From Prosthecochloris sp. (GTDB lineage: Bacteria; Bacteroidota; Chlorobiia; Chlorobiales; Chlorobiaceae), in NCBI GenBank assembly GCA_004028745.1, contig RAZP01000007.1:1-19909 (forward strand): 19,909 bases of DNA, written 5' to 3'. A model generated the notes under the pieces. The model was not told the origin of the DNA. It made no database searches and was given only the letters and a program-made list of their open reading frames with translations. Shown here piece after piece: positions 9,168 through 15,713 of this stretch. Within the stretch, counting starts at the first letter, position 1, and each line of letters begins with the position of its first letter. The position numbers and the translations under genes are program-made.

Positions 9168-9420
9168 AGTCAAAATTCAAAAGTAAAAAGGCAAAACGGG
9201 GAACAGCAGAAATTCAACGATTCAACAACTAAACAAATCAACAATCTTCAAATTCTGGCTTCTGAACTTTTTTCGAGTACGAGTACGATTACCGCTTCGC
9301 TGATAGAATGACACGTAACCAGTGACGAGTATTTGAGGGTTCAGCCCCCAACTGCCTACTGCCAACTGAAGACTGCCTACTGACTTCTTGCTATCCGGCT
9401 ATCTGGCCTACTGCTTCCCC
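9168..9420. repeat. Repeat-rich gap without a gene (period-7 and period-8 arrays)
   Basis: No coding signal is visible. In order: an A-rich tract with 7-base spacing (AGTCAAA, ATTCAAA, AGTAAAA, AGGCAAA; 9168-9195); an 8-base array ending in CAAC or AAAC (AATTCAAC, GATTCAAC, AACTAAAC, AAATCAAC; 9211-9242); a CGAGTACGAGTACGATTACC box (9274-9293) continuing GCTTCGCTGATAG; a 7-base array (GAATGAC, ACGTAAC, CAGTGAC; 9306-9326); and a second 7-base array (AACTGCC, TACTGCC, AACTGAA, GACTGCC, TACTGAC; 9350-9384) decaying up to about 9420. Parts recur in inverted form at 10577-10759 and in direct form at 14240-14305. Confidence 0.7.
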
Positions 9421-9516
9421 TAACGCAGGTTATTAAGAAAAGAACTGTTACATTACATGGTGGTAACAAGGCTTTTGGCTGGCGGCAATCCGCCGGCTTG
9501 CACAAACTGTTCAGCC

Positions 9517-10539
9517 ATGAAAAGAAAGCTGAGATTCCTGCTGAAAACAGCACTGATCTTTTCCCTTTTGCTGCTGTTGATTTTTCTGTTCAATCAGCTT
9601 TATCTTTTCGCTTCCTTTGTCGGCAGCCTGCACCCCGCAGCGGGATATGTCGTTCTTGCAATCGGGGTTGGTTTATTCGGCATTCTTCTTTTTTCAGCCG
9701 TATCATTCTGGCGTTCTCCCTCTAAACCGGCTTTTCCGGAAAATGAAGGCTCGCCTTCCTATGATGCTCATATACGCAACCTTAGCAAAACCCAACCGAC
9801 CCATCCGATGCACCCGGAACCTCTCAAAGAAAACAGGGACCGGAGATGGCTTAGATCCAACCACAAACTGCTCGAAACCGATGCATTGAATATCACAAAG
9901 GAAGTGGCGATCAAGAACTTTTTCGTGGGTGCTTTCGCCCAGAACACTTCTTACGGTACAACAACATCGTTGATGAACAACTTGAAACTTGTATGGAGGA
10001 TCTACAAACTGCATCATCGAAGCCATTACGGCAGAGACCTGCTTGACCTCTATCGTTTCACCTATGAATCGCTTCCCCTTTCGGATTTCAACAAGGAAGA
10101 GCTTCCATCACACATCAAGCCGATTATTCAGTCCTCTTTCAGCAATACCCTTGCAACGCTTCTCCCCGGAGGGAACCTGCTCACCCCGTTTTTTCTCAAC
10201 TTTTTCCTTGCCGGCTCCACAAACACCTACCTCACCTGTCTTACGGGCATTATCAGCACCCACTACTGCCAGTCGCTTTCCGAAGAAGACAAAGCCGAAA
10301 TAGTTCGCCAAAGCCAGTTCGAAGCCTCGTTCATGCTTAAGGAAATTGTCAAGGAATGCAACCCGATACTTTCGAAAACCATCAGCAATGCGGTGAAAAA
10401 GGCAGGTATAGAAAGCCTTGACAGTGTTCAGCCATCCACATCAAGCAGCAACCTTGCTCAGGACATTGTCTCTCATCTGGCAAAATCGCTCAAAAACATC
10501 ATCAGGGAAAACGTCGAGTCAGAGAAAGAGAAACCGTAA
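9517..10539 (+). CDS. Unrecognised membrane protein, possibly DUF697-like
   Basis: A 340-residue protein of unknown function. After a basic MKRKLR start come two membrane helices (about residues 8-30 and 42-65), then a Pro/charged linker (about 66-115), a mostly helical soluble part (NLKLVWRIYKLHHRSHYGRDLLDLYR, about 152-177) and a hydrophobic Gly-rich stretch (LLPGGNLLTPFFLNFFLAGSTN, about 210-232). Two N-terminal helices followed by a basic helix and a Gly/Pro-rich hydrophobic segment recall DUF697/YcjF proteins, but the match is loose. An ATG 60 bases upstream (9457) is in frame; 9517 is chosen because it starts directly before the membrane helix, while the extra 20 residues come partly from a hairpin (GCTGGCGG/CCGCCGGC, 9478-9497). 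Neither start has a ribosome binding site. The gene stands alone between inverted repeat sets. Confidence 0.7.
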   Translation: MKRKLRFLLKTALIFSLLLLLIFLFNQLYLFASFVGSLHPAAGYVVLAIGVGLFGILLFSAVSFWRSPSKPAFPENEGSPSYDAHIRNLSKTQPTHPMHPEPLKENRDRRWLRSNHKLLETDALNITKEVAIKNFFVGAFAQNTSYGTTTSLMNNLKLVWRIYKLHHRSHYGRDLLDLYRFTYESLPLSDFNKEELPSHIKPIIQSSFSNTLATLLPGGNLLTPFFLNFFLAGSTNTYLTCLTGIISTHYCQSLSEEDKAEIVRQSQFEASFMLKEIVKECNPILSKTISNAVKKAGIESLDSVQPSTSSSNLAQDIVSHLAKSLKNIIRENVESEKEKP

Positions 10540-10576
10540 TCATGAGGGCTTGATAGCAAATGCAGGAGACAGGTTT

Positions 10577-10616
10577 TTCGAATTCGTACTCAGCGAAGCG
10601 GTAATCGTAATCGAAA
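10577..10616 (-). repeat. Inverted copy of the TACGATTACCGCTTCGCTGA box
   Basis: The minus strand at 10609-10590 reads TACGATTACCGCTTCGCTGA, identical over 20 bases to the plus strand at 9284-9303. A third, slightly diverged copy is at 14240-14268. The similarity extends a few bases on each side with changes. Confidence 0.8.
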
Positions 10617-10649
10617 ATACACAGTAGCCAGAAGCACCTGAGGGTGCAG

Positions 10650-10669
10650 GGGCGAAAAATCTTTCGCCC
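10650..10669. repeat. GGGCGAAA palindromic hairpin
   Basis: GGGCGAAA (10650-10657), loop AATC, TTTCGCCC (10662-10669): a perfect 8-bp stem. The same motif, one base longer in each arm, closes the 340-bp element at 14617-14636, so this is a member of a dispersed palindrome family. Confidence 0.7.
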
Positions 10670-10703
10670 GTAAAGTCGATAGAAAGGAGGCTTTCAACAG
10701 CCG

Positions 10704-10759
10704 CTTTTTGCCTTTTGCCTTTTTACTTTTGCCTTTTACCTTTTTACTCTTCACCCTCT
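10704..10759. repeat. Heptamer array CCTTTTG/CCTTTTT
   Basis: Eight consecutive 7-base units: CTTTTTG, CCTTTTG, CCTTTTT, ACTTTTG, CCTTTTA, CCTTTTT, ACTCTTC, ACCCTCT, the last two degenerating into the tadA 3' end (the tadA stop is at 10751-10753). The 18 bases at 10713-10730 are the exact reverse complement of 9179-9196. Confidence 0.8.
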
Positions 10760-11203
10760 TAGTCCTTTAAAAAACTCCTGGAGAAGGCTTTGTGCTTTGT
10801 GTTCGAGAATGCCGCCATAAACTTCCGGCTGATGGTTTAGATCTTTTGAAGCGGTAATATTCATGACGGTACCGCATGCCCCCATTTTCGGGTCGTACGC
10901 ACCGAATACAAGCCTGCCGACTTTAGTGTTCACGATCGCGCCCGCACACATCGGGCAGGGTTCAAGAGTAACGGCAAGCGTACAATCACCGAGATATTTA
11001 CTCCCGAGAGTAGCCATTGCCGAAGTCAATGCTATCATCTCGGCATGCGCCGTCGCATCCGTAAGCTCCTCAACCTGGTTATGCCCTTTTCCAATCACAC
11101 GGCCGTTAGCATCAAAAATTACTGCACCGACAGGCACCTCTTTTTTTTCATGCGCTTTTATAGCCTCTCGAAAGGCTTGCTCCATGTAGTACGAAAGATC
11201 CAT
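10751..11203 (-). CDS. tadA: tRNA-specific adenosine deaminase TadA
   Basis: A 150-residue zinc deaminase of the cytidine-deaminase fold that converts adenosine to inosine at the wobble position (A34) of tRNA-Arg(ACG). Zinc and catalytic residues are visible: His53 and Glu55 in TAHAEM, and Cys83 and Cys86 in EPCPMCAGA. VPVGAVIFDANGRVIGKGHN (residues 23-42) and FGAYDPKMGACGTVMN (100-115) are typical of TadA. Length is within the usual 145-170 range. The C-terminal codons and stop overlap a heptamer repeat array, so the last residues (GLRG) may be repeat-derived. It is divergent from sucC with 121 bases between the starts. A guanine- or cytosine-type deaminase is less likely. Confidence 0.9.
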   Translation of the reverse strand: MDLSYYMEQAFREAIKAHEKKEVPVGAVIFDANGRVIGKGHNQVEELTDATAHAEMIALTSAMATLGSKYLGDCTLAVTLEPCPMCAGAIVNTKVGRLVFGAYDPKMGACGTVMNITASKDLNHQPEVYGGILEHKAQSLLQEFFKGLRG

Positions 11204-11324
11204 TGTCTTATAATTTTATCTAACCGTCAATTTTTGCTATTATAAGCTTTTTATTTTCCACTTTCATGAACAATGATCCTGTTCGATAGTTTTAACAAGA
11301 GCAAATAAGTAACCCTACAAAACC
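11204..11324. promoter_or_regulatory. Divergent promoter region tadA / sucC
   Basis: 121 AT-rich bases separate the two starts and must hold both promoters. Neither start has a clear Shine-Dalgarno sequence. No operator-like palindrome was seen. Confidence 0.4.
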
Positions 11325-12500
11325 ATGAATATCCACGAATATCAAGGTAAGGATATACTGTGCAAATTCGGGGTTTCCGTACCGAGAGGCCTCGTCGCTT
11401 TTTCCGCTCATGAAGCCAGGCAGGCTGCCGAGCAACTGTTCGAAGAGCAGGAAAGCACCGTTGTCGTCGTTAAAGCCCAAATTCATGCCGGGGGGCGAGG
11501 AAAAGCCGGCGGCGTCAAGCTTGCAAAATCTTCCGAAGAAGCACATGAGATAGCCCGTCAGATGCTCGGCGCAACGCTCGTGACCCACCAGACCGGCCCG
11601 GAAGGCAAAGAGGTCAAACGCCTGCTGGTCGAGGAAGGCATGAACATCGAAAAAGAATTTTATGTTGGTATCACTCTTGACCGCGCAACATCGAACAATG
11701 TTTTGATGGTTTCCACCGAAGGCGGAATGGAAATCGAAAAGGTTGCCGAAGAAACACCGGAGAAACTGCTTAAAATCCAGATTCATCCCCTTCATGGGAT
11801 TCAGGGTTTTCAGGCCCGCCAAGCTGCATTCTTCCTTGGACTTGAAGGCGATAAATTTAAAAACGCCGTAAAGTTCATTACAGCCCTGTATAAAGCCTAT
11901 GTATCAGCCGATGCTTCCCTTGCGGAGATCAACCCCCTTGTCATAACCAAAGAAGGCGGGGTACTGGCTCTCGATGCAAAAATCAACTTCGACTCAAACG
12001 CTCTTTTCCGCCACAAGGATTTCCTTGAACTAAGGGACACGAGCGAAGAAGACCCGTTTGAAGTTGAAGCGTCGAAATCAAATCTGAACTATGTCCGGCT
12101 TGACGGTAACGTCGGCTGTATGGTTAACGGCGCAGGTCTGGCGATGGCAACAATGGACATGATTCAGCTCGCAGGCGGAAAACCCGCGAATTTCCTCGAT
12201 GTCGGCGGCGGCGCAAGCCCTGAAACCGTAGAGGAAGGATTTAAAATCATTATGAGCGACAAAAATGTCAAGGCTATTCTTGTCAATATCTTCGGCGGAA
12301 TAGTACGCTGCGACCGTGTTGCCGAAGGCGTTATCGAAGCGGCAAAAAAGGTGGATTTGAACCTTCCGGTCATTGTAAGGCTTGAAGGAACCAATGCTGA
12401 AGTCGCTCAGAAAATGCTCGACGAATCCGGCCTCAGTCTTATCGCCGCAAACGGGCTGCGGGATGCCGCCCAGAAAGTCAACGAGGCCCTTGGGGGGTAA
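11325..12500 (+). CDS. sucC: Succinyl-CoA synthetase (ADP-forming) beta subunit
   Basis: A 391-residue ATP-grasp subunit that, with SucD, interconverts succinate and succinyl-CoA. In green sulfur bacteria this step runs in the CoA-ligating direction of the reductive TCA cycle. The N-terminal MNIHEYQGKDIL is the family start. QIHAGGRGKAGGVKLA (about 52-67) and EINPLV (about 203-208) belong to the ATP-grasp/Mg site; GCMVNGAGLAMATMD and NIFGGIVRCD mark the C-terminal ligase domain. Length (about 388) is normal. sucD is not adjacent: the next gene is bciB after a 442-base gap with hairpins. No ribosome binding site is evident before the ATG. Confidence 0.96.
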   Translation: MNIHEYQGKDILCKFGVSVPRGLVAFSAHEARQAAEQLFEEQESTVVVVKAQIHAGGRGKAGGVKLAKSSEEAHEIARQMLGATLVTHQTGPEGKEVKRLLVEEGMNIEKEFYVGITLDRATSNNVLMVSTEGGMEIEKVAEETPEKLLKIQIHPLHGIQGFQARQAAFFLGLEGDKFKNAVKFITALYKAYVSADASLAEINPLVITKEGGVLALDAKINFDSNALFRHKDFLELRDTSEEDPFEVEASKSNLNYVRLDGNVGCMVNGAGLAMATMDMIQLAGGKPANFLDVGGGASPETVEEGFKIIMSDKNVKAILVNIFGGIVRCDRVAEGVIEAAKKVDLNLPVIVRLEGTNAEVAQKMLDESGLSLIAANGLRDAAQKVNEALGG

Positions 12501-12533
12501 CCGCGTTTCCCCTTGCACTCTCGGAAATATTAC

Positions 12534-12569
12534 AACAAGGCCTTTCCTATAAAAAGAAGGTCTTGTTTT
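12534..12569 (+). terminator. Probable intrinsic terminator of sucC
   Basis: AACAAGGCCTT (12534-12544) pairs with AAGGTCTTGTT (12557-12567) with one G-U pair, and the stem runs into a short T-run (12566-12569). It lies 34 bases after the sucC stop. Confidence 0.65.
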
Positions 12570-12942
12570 CCAGGAAGAAAAAAGAGACAATTGAAAAGAA
12601 AAAAAGCAGCGCCGAGGGTATAACCAGCTTTAGAGGCGCTCGCGCGCCTCTTTCACCGGGTTCAACAATAGATTAGAAAACACCAGAAAACATGGATCAC
12701 GCTATCTGAACACATATCAACATTTACGTAACCTTATCATCAAAACGCTAACCTTTTGCTGAACATTTTTAGCAGCAACACTAACCTAACTGGATAGTAA
12801 AAGCACCTGTTCCTACTCAAGCACTTTCATAATATGGGACGACCTTTCTTCGTAAACCTTGCGTTCTTTTTGAAAAATTTTTTTCTTCATACTTTTTCTC
12901 TTTCCGATCTCATTCATCAAACCAACTATCTCTGCGGAAAAC
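12570..12942. other. Gap between sucC and bciB
   Basis: No gene is visible. A perfect 8-bp GC-rich hairpin AGAGGCGC/GCGCCTCT with loop TCGC lies at 12632-12651, followed by TT; it may be a second terminator. Further on, TTGCTG and CAGCAA (about 12754-12777) form a short stem. The remaining AT-rich sequence up to 12942 probably holds the bciB promoter; no clear -35/-10 pair or ribosome binding site was picked out. Confidence 0.5.
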
Positions 12943-14166
12943 ATGCCTGAAAACAAAACCGGCGCTATCGAGAAAGGCATTTGCAGCTCATGCGGCCTTT
13001 GCTCGATACAGGAGTGGCCGATGCATGAAAGCATTCAAAGCTGTGTCTTCAAAAACGGATGGCTGGGAAAGAGAGAGAAAAAAATGTTTGGAAGGGAGAG
13101 AAAAGCGGATAATCCGGAGGAAATGCGCTTCGGTATCGCCCTTGAGCGGTTCACTGCACAGCTTGAAAAACCTTTGCCCGACGCTCAATGGAGCGGAATA
13201 GTCACCAATATCGCTCTGAAAGCTTTTGAAAGCGGTATGGTTGAAGGTGTGGTGACGCTGCACCGCAATGCAGACAACCACTTTTTTTCACAACCGGTGC
13301 TTGCCACGACATCTGAAGAGATTTATGCATCAAGGGGCAATAAGCCGGTACTTTCTCCCGTCCTTACATCCCTTCAAACAGCGTACAGAAAAAAGCTCAG
13401 AAAGGTTCTCGTTATCGGTGCTGCTTGCCATATCCATACACTGCGGGACTTTCAGGAAAGGTTCCCCTACCTGCACGACATGGATATCTATACTGTCGGC
13501 ATTCCCTGCGTAGATAATGTGCAGAGAAGCAGATTCCACTGGATACTTGAAAGGATGTCCCGATCACCCCGTACCGCCTGCCACATGGAATTCATGCAGG
13601 ATTTTCGTATCCACATCAGGCATTCCGATGGTACCATCGAAAAAGTCCCCTTTTTCAGTCTGCCGGAAGAACTCTCGAACCCGGACATTTTCCCTGAATC
13701 CTGCATGAGCTGTTTCGACTACCTTAACAGCCTGTCGGATATTACTGTCGGCTACCTTGCAGCAAAGCTGCTTCCCGATCAGAACAGGCAATGGGTAATC
13801 GTCAGAACAGAAAAAGGGAAAAAACTGCTCAACCTGGTTGATGATGAGCTTGAACGCCATCCGGAACATGGCGATTGGGAGTGTAAAAAGTTTGTTCAGC
13901 AAAACACCGAACGGATCATTGCAAGCATGAAAGACTCAAAGGATTCATACTCCCCGGACAGAAAAATACCATTGCGGCTCGGTCAGGTAATGTCCTGGCT
14001 GCTGAACGCAACCGGCCCGAAAGGCATCGGTTTTGCACACTACTCGGTTGATTTTCATCTTATCAGGCACTATTACTATGTCAAATACAGGTGCCCGGAA
14101 CAACTAACGGTACTTGTCCCCCAGCATGTCCGATCGATCCTCCAGGAGTATGACTTGCCTCTCTAA
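12943..14166 (+). CDS. bciB: F420-hydrogenase beta-type 3,8-divinyl (proto)chlorophyllide 8-vinyl reductase, BciB
   Basis: A 407-residue protein of the FrhB family (flavin plus iron-sulfur clusters). Ferredoxin-type BciB reduces the C8-vinyl group of divinyl chlorophyllide in green sulfur bacteria and cyanobacteria. Visible marks: a cluster motif ICSSCGLC (C14, C17, C20) with C34 in SCVFKNGWLG; WSGIVTNIALKAFESG (83-98); the ASRGNKPVLSPVL stretch (129-141); C162 in IGAACH; C189 in GIPCVDN; FMQDFRIHIRHSDG (217-230), then EKVPFF; and C254/C257 in SCMSCFDYLNSLSDITVGYL. These match BciB from memory over most of the length. The plant relative HCAR (7-hydroxymethyl-chlorophyll a reductase) shares the same fold, so substrate is inferred. 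It is convergent with the NOL-like gene across a repeat-filled gap. No strong ribosome binding site. Confidence 0.87.
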   Translation: MPENKTGAIEKGICSSCGLCSIQEWPMHESIQSCVFKNGWLGKREKKMFGRERKADNPEEMRFGIALERFTAQLEKPLPDAQWSGIVTNIALKAFESGMVEGVVTLHRNADNHFFSQPVLATTSEEIYASRGNKPVLSPVLTSLQTAYRKKLRKVLVIGAACHIHTLRDFQERFPYLHDMDIYTVGIPCVDNVQRSRFHWILERMSRSPRTACHMEFMQDFRIHIRHSDGTIEKVPFFSLPEELSNPDIFPESCMSCFDYLNSLSDITVGYLAAKLLPDQNRQWVIVRTEKGKKLLNLVDDELERHPEHGDWECKKFVQQNTERIIASMKDSKDSYSPDRKIPLRLGQVMSWLLNATGPKGIGFAHYSVDFHLIRHYYYVKYRCPEQLTVLVPQHVRSILQEYDLPL

Positions 14167-14239
14167 GGCACCTCTAATCTATTTATTGTTATCAGCACCG
14201 ATAAGTCATTATGAATTGGTAAATTGCTCAGCACTATCA

Positions 14240-14305
14240 TTTCGATTACGAGTACCGCTTCGCTGATAGAGTGACAAGTGACCAGTAACGAGTGACGAGT
14301 AAACA
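14240..14305. repeat. Third copy of the CGCTTCGCTGATAG box plus GTGACRA heptamers
   Basis: TTCGATTACGAGTACCGC continues as TTCGCTGATAGAG (from 14241), closely resembling 9272-9308. It runs directly into five 7-base units: GTGACAA, GTGACCA, GTAACGA, GTGACGA, GTAAACA (14271-14305). The same order, box then heptamers, occurs at 9272-9331. Confidence 0.75.
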
Positions 14306-14307
14306 AT

Positions 14308-14647
14308 TTGAACTGTAGGGGCAGACCTGTGTGTCTGCCCGAACCAGCGTTGGTTATCGATACCGACTCCGATTCCGATTCCGACGGCGAACACCGAAAG
14401 AAGAAAGATCGGAAATCGGGGTCACTATCGGAATCGGTATCGAATGTATTTCTATACGCAAAACTTTGGTGCATACAGCTTAAAAACTGTCAACTTTCTC
14501 AGGACGGGACAAATTCAAAAACGCAGGGGCAGACCCCCCTGTGAAATAGATCAATTATCTCACGGGGTCTGCCCGGCGATCCCGGCATGCCGGGATGTGC
14601 CTCTGCACACTCACGCGGGCGAAAATTTTTTCGCCCCTACAGTTCAA
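14308..14647. mobile_element. 340-bp MITE-like element with 15-bp perfect terminal inverted repeats
   Basis: TTGAACTGTAGGGGC (14308-14322) and GCCCCTACAGTTCAA (14633-14647) are perfect inverted repeats. Inside are five further palindromes: GGGCAGAC/GTCTGCCC (14319-14340); CGATACC...CGATTCCGAT facing ATCGGAATCGGTATCG (14358-14379 and 14427-14442); GGGCAGACCCC/GGGGTCTGCCC (14527-14537 and 14564-14574); the 18-bp perfect palindrome at 14579-14596 centred on CATG; and GGGCGAAAA/TTTTCGCCC (14617-14636). There is no credible coding sequence: an open frame through it gives an Asp/Ser alternation from a 6-base repeat. The architecture suggests a non-autonomous mobile or REP-type composite element; no transposase is present and no target duplication was identified. 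Confidence 0.6.
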
Positions 14648-14760
14648 CGATTCAGCGAATAAGCAAATCAACAGTGGTTTTACTCGACCCTGATTTCCGG
14701 CTCTTAGCACATAGCACGTAACACTTAACTCATAGCTCAAAGATTGCTAACTGCGTGCCC
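14641..14760. repeat. Octamer array, then heptamer array, before the NOL-like gene
   Basis: AGTTCAAC, GATTCAGC, GAATAAGC, AAATCAAC (14641-14672) is an 8-base array homologous to 9211-9242. After a short spacer come five 7-base units TTAGCAC, ATAGCAC, GTAACAC, TTAACTC, ATAGCTC (14704-14738), then weaker units to about 14752. No coding signal. The rest of the gap to 14829 shows nothing I can name. Confidence 0.7.
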
Positions 14761-14829
14761 CCTGCCGTTTCGCCGGCGTTATGAAAACTGCCCGCATAAC
14801 GAAATAAGCACCTTAACAGAGAAGCGCCT

Positions 14830-15612
14830 TCATTTGAAAAGATCTCTCTTCCTGAAAGGAGCGGTTAACATCCTGAAAAAAATTTTTGGTTTGGTCAGCC
14901 ACTGGATACGTTGAGATCCGCCGCTGCCTGTCAACATTTTTTCGCAGAGGAACTCCGTGACCGTTTCCACATCATCAGCCATCATGTTGTAGAACTTCCT
15001 CTTTTTCCTACTTTCGGCCGAATCGTCCCCGACCGTTTCACGAAGAAGATCCGTGACAACCATTCCGGGACTCAGGCTGCCGATCAGCACAGGAGAATCT
15101 TTGGCTTCATTGGCAAATGCGCGGGTAAAATACCGCAAAGCGCTTTTTGTTGTGCCATATATCGACATACCATCTATAATAAATCCATCACTGCCTAGTC
15201 CTTCCATGTTGTATATTTTTCCGCCGCCCTGCTCACGCATGGTAAGAAAAGGCACAACCGTACCATGTATAACTCCAAGCACATTGCTGTCCAAAACATC
15301 CTCTACCGTATTCTCATCCAGTTCCCAGACTTTTCTGTCCTCATGAGTGATACCGGCATTGTTCACCCAGATATCCAGTGTACCGAAACTCGTTACCGCC
15401 GTTTCAAGCAGAAGTTCCATATCCCCCCGTTTTCTTACGTCCGCCACCACAGCCTGCACTTTGCCATTGAACGGGGCAAGTTCATGCAGCGCCCTTTCAA
15501 CACTCTCTTGTGTCTTTCCGCTGATGGTGACGAAACAGCTCCTCTCGAGAAATCCCCTCGCGAGACCAAGACCGATTCCCCTCGTTCCGCCGGTAATAAC
15601 TATTGACTTCAT
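14830..15612 (-). CDS. Short-chain dehydrogenase resembling chlorophyll b reductase (NYC1/NOL-like)
   Basis: A 260-residue classical-size SDR. The NAD(P)-binding TGGTRGIG is at 7-14, NNAG at 84-87, structural Asn110, and catalytic Tyr152 and Lys156 (YGTTK). The middle and end resemble plant NOL/NYC1: DIWVNNAG, GGGKIYNMEGLGSDG (129-143), LSPGMVVTDLL (180-190), a KFYNMMADDVETV stretch, and a C-terminal IQWLTKPKIFFRMLTAP. The motif GSDG with Ser141 only 11 residues before the Tyr, instead of the usual 13, is shared with NOL as I recall it. NYC1/NOL reduce the C7-formyl of chlorophyll b to hydroxymethyl. The substrate here is unproven; bacterial homologues of this subgroup may do something else. 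No membrane segment. It is divergent from the ABC-F gene with 101 bases between starts. Confidence 0.75.
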   Translation of the reverse strand: MKSIVITGGTRGIGLGLARGFLERSCFVTISGKTQESVERALHELAPFNGKVQAVVADVRKRGDMELLLETAVTSFGTLDIWVNNAGITHEDRKVWELDENTVEDVLDSNVLGVIHGTVVPFLTMREQGGGKIYNMEGLGSDGFIIDGMSIYGTTKSALRYFTRAFANEAKDSPVLIGSLSPGMVVTDLLRETVGDDSAESRKKRKFYNMMADDVETVTEFLCEKMLTGSGGSQRIQWLTKPKIFFRMLTAPFRKRDLFK

Positions 15613-15713
15613 ATTCCGTCATCTTAATGTTTTTTGTTCACCGCTCCCCATGCAGCTTTCCCGAATTATTTTATCTTGGTTGCAAACTAAACAATCATTC
15701 GTAATAAATCGCC
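15613..15713. promoter_or_regulatory. Divergent promoter region NOL-like gene / ABC-F gene
   Basis: 101 bases between two divergent starts. AT-rich around 15665-15708. No ribosome binding site precedes the ABC-F ATG; no operator-like palindrome was seen. Confidence 0.4.

Noticed and set aside
9147..9420. CRISPR array
   Set aside because: Repeats are 7-8 bases, imperfect and contiguous, without constant long repeats or spacers, and no cas gene is near.
12501..12942. Missing sucD or a small gene after sucC
   Set aside because: No frame in the gap resembles SucD or shows coding character; only hairpins and AT-rich DNA are seen.
12813..13034. 73-codon minus-strand frame at the bciB start
   Set aside because: It overlaps the conserved N-terminal Fe-S motif of bciB on the other strand and has no recognisable features.
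14308..14544. Frame encoding an Asp/Ser repeat protein
   Set aside because: The repeat comes from a 6-base palindromic DNA repeat inside the MITE-like element; flanking residues look random.
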